A program made the position numbers and the translations under genes. DNA of 64,000 nt from Desulfobacteraceae bacterium. GTDB lineage: Bacteria; Desulfobacterota; Desulfobacteria; Desulfobacterales; Desulfobacteraceae. Below, piece after piece: positions 61,603-64,000 of the stretch; positions within the stretch are counted from its first letter, which is position 1; every line of letters starts with the position of its first letter. Below the pieces are notes generated by a model. The model saw only the letters and a list, made by a program, of their open reading frames with translations, did no database searches and was not told the DNA's origin. The stretch spans positions 124,001 through 188,000 of the forward strand of contig JADGFI010000005.1 of the NCBI GenBank assembly GCA_016743945.1, given 5' to 3'.

Positions 61603-62565
61603 ATGAAAGGCAAACGTTTATTGGTTATCGGTTTTATCGCAGTGGTTTCCATGGCATTTTGCCAGTCGGCATTTGCCAAGGAAAGAATCGTGTTCGGCGG
61701 CGGACCTGCCGGCGGCACATTTCAGGTGGTTGCTAATGCTGTCCAGGTGTACAAGCCCATGAAAGCAGTACCTGAGTTCAAGGTGCAGGCCCAATCCTCA
61801 GCCGGTTCCGTGGAAAATTTAAGAAAAACGAATGCCGGTAAACAGCAGATGAGCGTTGTTTATTCCGGGCATGTTTATCTGGGCCGCAATGGGATGATGA
61901 AAAATGATACCAAAAAATATGAAGATGTTCTGGCGGTTGCATGGCTCTATGGTGCTCCTGGTCAGCTGGTTGTCCATGCGGATTCCGGTATCAAAAGCGT
62001 GAAGGATCTGGTGGGTAAAAAAGTGGGGGTTGGAAATGCGGGTTCCGGTGCCTTTGCCAATTGCGAACTTTTTTTCAGCCACATGGGTGTCTGGGATAAA
62101 ATTGAAAGAAATGCTATGGGTTACAACGATGCAGCCCAGGCCTTTGGTAACAACCAACTGGATGCTTTCTGGCTGTTCACCGCCTTTCCTTCCGGTGCTG
62201 TTATCATGGCTGCCCAGACCAATGATATTGCTATGGTGAATTTGGATGCAGATGCAAAAGCCAGTGGTTTCTATGACAAATATCCCTACTTTGCAAAACT
62301 GTCCGTTCCTGCCAATACCTACAAAGGGGTAGATTATGATTCTCCTTCTTTCCAGGATTCCGCCCTGTGGGTAGCAAACTCCAAAGTTTCCGCCGAAGCC
62401 GTTTATAAAATGCTCTCTCTTATCTATACCGATGAAGGACTTGCCCACATGAAAGCCCAGAAAAAAACGTTTAAATTCATGTCCCTTAAAACCGGAGCCG
62501 ACGGTGTTGTGACTCCCTTCCATCCCGGTGCTGAAAAATTTTGGAAAGAAAAAGGCGCTTTGTAA
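61603..62565 (+). CDS. TAXI-type TRAP transporter solute receptor
   Basis: This 320-residue periplasmic binding protein has a signal peptide cleaved near SAFA-KE, followed by the TAXI N-terminus (RIVFGGGPAGGTFQVVANAVQVYKPM). The segment VQAQSSAGSVENLRKTNAGKQQMSVVYSGHVYLG and LVGKKVGVGNAGSGAFANCELFF are typical. TAXI receptors deliver substrates, often amino acids or organic acids, to the fused permease encoded next. An AAGGAGAA site lies ahead of the ATG. The gap of 114 bp to the permease suggests one operon. Confidence 0.92.
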   Translation: MKGKRLLVIGFIAVVSMAFCQSAFAKERIVFGGGPAGGTFQVVANAVQVYKPMKAVPEFKVQAQSSAGSVENLRKTNAGKQQMSVVYSGHVYLGRNGMMKNDTKKYEDVLAVAWLYGAPGQLVVHADSGIKSVKDLVGKKVGVGNAGSGAFANCELFFSHMGVWDKIERNAMGYNDAAQAFGNNQLDAFWLFTAFPSGAVIMAAQTNDIAMVNLDADAKASGFYDKYPYFAKLSVPANTYKGVDYDSPSFQDSALWVANSKVSAEAVYKMLSLIYTDEGLAHMKAQKKTFKFMSLKTGADGVVTPFHPGAEKFWKEKGAL

Positions 62566-62679
62566 GAGTTTCGCCTATATTTAATGTCCAGGTATTGGGT
62601 TTTACCCCTGCCTGGACTAAAATTTTGACAGAATGTCCCTGTATCTCCACTCTAATTTATTACCATAGGAAGGCAAACC

Positions 62680-64000
62680 GTGTATGAAAAACTAAATCGA
62701 TTCGAGCAAATTTTATTTGATACCTGCTCGGTGCTCCTGGTGGTTTTCTACTCCTGGGCAGCTGTGGTCCAGCCAATGGCCACCCAGTATCACAGGGGTG
62801 TCTATGTTATTGTCACCTATGTTCTTGTCTTCCTTTTGTACAAAGCCAAAACAAAGATCGGGAGAGTCATTGATTATCTGTTGATTCTGCTTTCTGCCGT
62901 CTCCATCGGGTATTGGATTTTCATGTTTGAAACCATCAATTACAGAACCGGGGCGGAAACCACTACAGATATGGTGTTTGCCATCATCGGCGTACTCATC
63001 GGTATTGAACTGGCCCGACGGGTGGTGGGAAGTGTGTTTGTGATCCTGGGCACCGTGATGATGCTCTATGGGGTCTTCGGATATCTGGCGCCGGATTTGG
63101 TTTCCCATGCCGGGGCCCCTTTTACAGAACTATGTGTCAGTATCTTTTATAAGAGTGACGGTGTGTTCGGCATCATGGCCAATGTGTTGGCCACTTATGT
63201 GATTTTGTTTGTCTTGTTTGGCGCTTTCCTGGAAAAATGCGGGGCCCAGAGATTTTTCATCGATTGGCCCCTGGCGGCGGTGGGTCATAAAATAGGGGGA
63301 CCGGGCAAGGTGTCTGTCATTGCTTCGGGCCTGTTTGGCTCCATTTCCGGGTCTGCCATTGCCAATACCGTATCAACGGGGATGTTTACCATTCCCATGA
63401 TGAAAAAAGCAGGTTTTAGACCCCATATCGCCGGCGGTATTGAGCCGGCTGCCTCCATTGGCGGGATGTTCATGCCCCCCATCATGGGAGCGGGGGGATT
63501 TATCATGGCTGAACTGACAGGCGTCCCTTATTCAACCATTATGCTGGTGGCCATTTTTCCCGCATTGATGTATTTTTTCTCAGTATTTTGCATGGTCCAT
63601 TATGAAGCCAAAATGTACAATATTGTGGGGGAAAAATCCGAATTTTCCGCCATGGAGATTTTCAAGAAACAATGGTTTTATGCCCTTCCCCTTGTGGTTA
63701 TTACCATTTTCATGCTCTATGGGTTTTCACCGGGGTATTCGGCTATTCTGGGGCTTGTCTCCTGCATCGCCGTGTCCTATGTGAGAAAAGATACAAGGAT
63801 TGGACCCAAACGATTTATTGAAGCATCAAGAGCTGGTACGGAGAACAGCCTGAAAATCGGTGCCACCGTTGGCGTCATCGGTATTATTATCGGGGTGCTG
63901 ACCTTTTCCGGCCTGGTCTTAACCTTTGCCGATATCATGATTGAACTGGCCGGCGGTTCTTTACTGATGACCATTTTTCTGGTGGCCCTGGCCTCCCTGG
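62680..64000 (+). CDS. TRAP transporter fused 4TM/12TM permease (partial at window end)
   Basis: An open frame starts at GTG 62680 behind AGGAAGG (VYEKLNRFEQILFD) and runs without a stop to the window end, at least 440 codons. The first part (about 1-130) is a DctQ-like four-helix region (FETINYRTGAETTTDMVFAIIGVLIGIELARRVVG). The second is a DctM-like region with GSISGSAIANTVSTGMFTIPMM, MFMPPIMGAGGFIMAELTGVPYSTIM and GFSPGYSAILGLVSC. This is the fused permease of TAXI systems. The C-terminal part lies outside the window. It partners the receptor encoded just upstream. Confidence 0.9.
   Translation, partial: MYEKLNRFEQILFDTCSVLLVVFYSWAAVVQPMATQYHRGVYVIVTYVLVFLLYKAKTKIGRVIDYLLILLSAVSIGYWIFMFETINYRTGAETTTDMVFAIIGVLIGIELARRVVGSVFVILGTVMMLYGVFGYLAPDLVSHAGAPFTELCVSIFYKSDGVFGIMANVLATYVILFVLFGAFLEKCGAQRFFIDWPLAAVGHKIGGPGKVSVIASGLFGSISGSAIANTVSTGMFTIPMMKKAGFRPHIAGGIEPAASIGGMFMPPIMGAGGFIMAELTGVPYSTIMLVAIFPALMYFFSVFCMVHYEAKMYNIVGEKSEFSAMEIFKKQWFYALPLVVITIFMLYGFSPGYSAILGLVSCIAVSYVRKDTRIGPKRFIEASRAGTENSLKIGATVGVIGIIIGVLTFSGLVLTFADIMIELAGGSLLMTIFLVALASL

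Overview
The window looks like chromosome from a strictly anaerobic, respiratory Gram-negative bacterium, most likely a sulfate-reducing Desulfobacterota of the Desulfobacteraceae type. This is inferred from gene content, not from a marker gene: two TRAP uptake systems (one DctPQM, one TAXI), a tungsten aldehyde:ferredoxin oxidoreductase, hybrid-cluster protein with a small siroheme/ferredoxin-type protein, rubrerythrin, a DUF3786 protein with an Fe-S domain, many hybrid histidine kinases, BamD (hence an outer membrane) and an archaeal/eukaryotic-type ProRS. No rRNA, tRNA or CRISPR array was seen.

Layout. 1-455: decayed IS4-family transposase. 681-7222: catabolic island on the minus strand (UroD-like methyltransferase, cysteine-desulfidase-like protein, TRAP dctP-dctQ-dctM) with a divergent GntR regulator and a shared palindromic promoter region. 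7389-16161: housekeeping run on the plus strand (cysS, U32 protease-like protein, ispG-proS, relA/spoT) ending in a bidirectional terminator. 16269-20654: minus-strand rpmB, bamD, trxB-trxA, rubrerythrin and a two-gene lipoprotein/VOC unit. 21082-22014: an exported caspase-like protein. 22065-24470: aroF-aroB behind a leader that encodes a Trp-rich peptide followed by a terminator hairpin, so a probable tryptophan attenuator. 24549-28405: response regulator, soluble hybrid kinase and minCDE. 28512-34851: aspS, hisS, a GAF hybrid kinase and hisD. 34989-40218: Cache-type hybrid kinase and sigma-54 response regulator, convergent with a DASS carboxylate transporter. 40531-45355: a purine-type permease fused to an anti-sigma-kinase-like domain, a B12-binding-type radical SAM enzyme and an alanine/sodium symporter. 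45679-45912: IS91-type transposase remnant.

46130-52444 is the least explained part: a six-gene same-strand cluster (split transketolase N and C subunits, SCP2-like protein, two DUF362 proteins and a TetR regulator) behind a 43-bp near-perfect palindrome. I regard it as the best candidate for an undescribed pathway. 52698-59594 holds the aldehyde oxidoreductase, then a Crp/Fnr regulator divergent from an hcp - HD protein - ferredoxin - siroheme-type protein operon, with a perfect FNR-like box between them; this is a probable nitrosative-stress unit. 59680-64000 holds truA, the DUF3786 protein and a TAXI-TRAP transporter whose fused permease runs off the window end.

Working together: the transporters feed organic acids to an anaerobic metabolism; the sensor kinases and the GntR, TetR and Crp/Fnr regulators each sit beside a likely target; and the aroF leader couples aromatic amino acid synthesis to charged tRNA-Trp. 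Functions are assigned from family motifs read by eye. No database search or folding program was run.
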